From CAWVSB01 sp046710535 (GTDB lineage: Bacteria > Pseudomonadota > Gammaproteobacteria > Pseudomonadales > CAWVSB01): a stretch of DNA of 64,000 bases. Below, piece by piece: positions 62,443 to 64,000 of the stretch. Within the stretch, counting starts at the first letter, position 1. The number at the start of each line of letters is the position of its first letter. The DNA is taken from the NCBI GenBank assembly GCA_046710535.1, contig JBKEHH010000001.1, forward strand, positions 186,001 through 250,000. The letters run 5' to 3'. Made by a program: the position numbers and the translations under genes. The notes under the pieces are model-generated. The model did not search any database and had not been told where the DNA came from. It saw only the letters and a program-made list of their open reading frames with translations.

Positions 62443-63605
62443 TGGCTGAATTAGCAGCAGTTGTTGGCATTGGCCAAACCAAATACCAAGCTAAGCGTGG
62501 TGATGTATCGATTGCAGGCCTAGTAAGAGAAGCCGCCGTTAAGGCATTAAAAGACGCCGACTTAACTTGGGATGATATTGATGCGGTAATTATCGGCAAG
62601 GCGCCAGATATGTTTGAAGGCGTGGTTATGCCTGAATTATATTTGACCGACGCCTTAGGTTGTAACGGCAAGCCGATGTTGCGTGTACATACCGCTGGCT
62701 CTGTCGGTGGATCGACTGCCATTGTGGCAGCATCTTATGTGCAGTCGGGTGTATTCAAGCGCATATTGACGGTTACTTTTGAGAAACAATCAGAATCAAA
62801 TGCGATGTGGGCACTGTCTAATCCCATGCCATTTTCGCCGCATTTAAATGCGGGGGCTGGTGGCTATTTTGCGCCGATCATCCGAGAATATATGCGGCGC
62901 AGCAAAGCGCCTTTAGATGTAGGCATTAAAGTTGCTGTTAAAGACCGCATTCATGCCTTAAATAACCCCTTAGCGCATTTGCATATTGCCGACATCTCAG
63001 AGCAGATGGTGAGTGAGTCAATGATGCTATGGGATCCGTTACGCTTTTTAGAAGCATGCCCGTCGTCAGATGGTGCTTGTGCGATGATAATTGCCCATGA
63101 AGACTTGGTGGCCGATTCACCCAAGGCGCCAGCCTGGATACGTGGTAGTGCGATGCGGTCTGAGCCCACTATGTATGCAGGTAGAGATGAAGTTAATCCA
63201 CAGGCAGGGCGTGACTGCGCCGCCGATTTGTATAAGCAGGTTGGCATTACTAACCCGCGTAAGGAAATAGATTGCGCTGAGATTTATGTGCCCTTTAGTT
63301 GGTATGAACCAATGTGGTTAGAGAATTTAGGCTTTGCTGAGCTCGGCGAGGGTTGGAAATTAACTATGGATGGCGTCACTTCTCTGCATGCTGGCGGTGA
63401 TACGCCTTGGAATTGCTCTGGTGGTGTACTGTCTTCAAACCCTATCGGTGCATCAGGCATGATTCGCTTTGCTGAAGCGGCGCGGCAGGTGAGAGGCGAT
63501 GCCGGTGATCATCAAGTTGATGGTGCCAAAATGGCCATGGGCCATGCCTACGGCGGAGGCGCACAGTTTTTTGCCATGTGGATGGTAAGTAGCGACAAGC
63601 CATAG
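62442..63605 (+). CDS. Thiolase-fold protein lacking the usual nucleophilic cysteine (second paralogue)
   Basis: 387 residues. Thiolase-family features include VGIGQTKYQAKRGDVSIAGL and SSDGACAMIIAHEDL; the nucleophile position reads HTAGSVGGSTA with no cysteine, and NPIGASGMIRFAEAARQVRG replaces the GHPxG segment. Together with the previous protein it could form a heteromeric lyase with the OB-fold subunit. Start overlaps the previous stop by one base. Confidence 0.82.
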   Translation: MAELAAVVGIGQTKYQAKRGDVSIAGLVREAAVKALKDADLTWDDIDAVIIGKAPDMFEGVVMPELYLTDALGCNGKPMLRVHTAGSVGGSTAIVAASYVQSGVFKRILTVTFEKQSESNAMWALSNPMPFSPHLNAGAGGYFAPIIREYMRRSKAPLDVGIKVAVKDRIHALNNPLAHLHIADISEQMVSESMMLWDPLRFLEACPSSDGACAMIIAHEDLVADSPKAPAWIRGSAMRSEPTMYAGRDEVNPQAGRDCAADLYKQVGITNPRKEIDCAEIYVPFSWYEPMWLENLGFAELGEGWKLTMDGVTSLHAGGDTPWNCSGGVLSSNPIGASGMIRFAEAARQVRGDAGDHQVDGAKMAMGHAYGGGAQFFAMWMVSSDKP

Positions 63606-63668
63606 TGTGATAAACATCAGTCTTTAAAGGCTTTAGCCTTACATAACAATATTAACTGGACGGTAGCG

Positions 63669-64000
63669 ATGACTTTACACTTTAATTTGGCCGATTTATT
63701 TGAACAGGTTGCAGACAATTTTGGCGGTCGCGACGCCTTGGTGTGTGGCGAGCACCGCGCTAGCTATTCTGACTTAGAGCAGCGGGCCAATAAATTAGCC
63801 CATTATTTGAGTAGCCGCGGGGTCGGTTGTGGTGATCACGTTGGTTTGTATTCATATAACTGCAACGAATATTTAGAGGGCATGTTGGCCTGCTTTAAAA
63901 TTCGGGCTGTGCCGGTCAATGTGAATTATCGCTATGTAAAAGACGAGCTGCTGTATATTTTTGATAATGCCAATATGGTTGCGTGTATTCACAACCAAGA
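63669..64000 (+). CDS. Acyl-CoA synthetase (AMP-forming), N-terminal part
   Basis: The gene is cut by the window end; 110 codons are present. MTLHFNLADLFEQVADNFGG, then CGEHRASYSDLEQRANKLAH and VPVNVNYRYVKDEL, typical of FadD-type ligases that activate fatty acids or steroid side chains. It lies 63 bp after the thiolase-like pair and probably supplies their CoA substrate. Confidence 0.88.
   Translation, partial: MTLHFNLADLFEQVADNFGGRDALVCGEHRASYSDLEQRANKLAHYLSSRGVGCGDHVGLYSYNCNEYLEGMLACFKIRAVPVNVNYRYVKDELLYIFDNANMVACIHNQ

Noticed and set aside
1..64000. CRISPR arrays, insertion sequences, prophage
   Set aside because: No repeat-spacer pattern, transposase, integrase or phage structural gene seen.

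Overview
The window looks like chromosomal DNA of a marine, aerobic gammaproteobacterium. The isc iron-sulfur genes run directly into ndk-rlmN-pilF-rodZ-ispG-hisS-yfgM-bamB-der in the standard gammaproteobacterial order. Moderate GC, lipid/steroid-type catabolic genes and two GGDEF-EAL proteins suggest the Cellvibrionales/Spongiibacteraceae neighbourhood, but that placement is inference. There is no insertion sequence, prophage or CRISPR array.

Layout. 1-15.8 kb: housekeeping block on the + strand (trmJ end, iscR-iscS-iscU-iscA-hscB-hscA-fdx-iscX, terminator, ndk to der, then a group-III truncated globin). 15.9-26.7 kb: lipid and redox metabolism (thiolase, GlxA-type AraC regulator, elongating-type ketoacyl synthase, SRPBCC protein, PQQ alcohol dehydrogenase, nitroreductase, ECH1-type dienoyl-CoA isomerase, MAPEG protein, acyltransferase, MDR reductase). 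26.7-28.0 kb: a long gene-free stretch, tRNA-Val and tRNA-Asp with promoter and terminator, then a compact predicted RNA three-way junction. 28.0-40.2 kb: luciferase-like oxidoreductase, FKBP, EthA-like Baeyer-Villiger monooxygenase, Crp/Fnr regulator with a two-cupin protein, HMG-CoA reductase, two GGDEF-EAL proteins, old-yellow-enzyme-type reductase and a PLP enzyme. 40.2-45.8 kb: nadK, rhomboid protease, DUF1315, DUF2797, pepN. 45.9-52.9 kb: a six-gene minus-strand MoxR/Bat operon (moxR, DUF58, DUF4381, batA, batBC fusion, batD). 53-57.5 kb: pyrD, an unusual long isocitrate dehydrogenase, a frameshifted racemase, a phosphatase-like protein and a CPXCG protein. 57.8-60.2 kb: a methyltransferase followed by a gene graveyard (transglutaminase, RND exporter and KAS III remnants). 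60.4-64 kb: a tightly coupled OB-fold/thiolase/thiolase set followed by an acyl-CoA ligase cut by the window end, resembling retro-aldol side-chain degradation modules.

Most notable: (1) nested perfect helices at 27938-28008 forming a three-way junction in an otherwise plain intergenic region; (2) an isocitrate dehydrogenase whose extra ~170 residues appear to be an internal duplication of its central region; (3) two consecutive thiolase-fold proteins lacking the usual nucleophilic cysteine, next to a duplicated OB-fold protein; (4) a class I-like HMG-CoA reductase in a genome that also carries ispG of the MEP pathway, with a palindrome between it and a divergent Crp/Fnr regulator; (5) tandem GGDEF-EAL paralogues, one with degenerate active sites and the other broken by a single-base frameshift.
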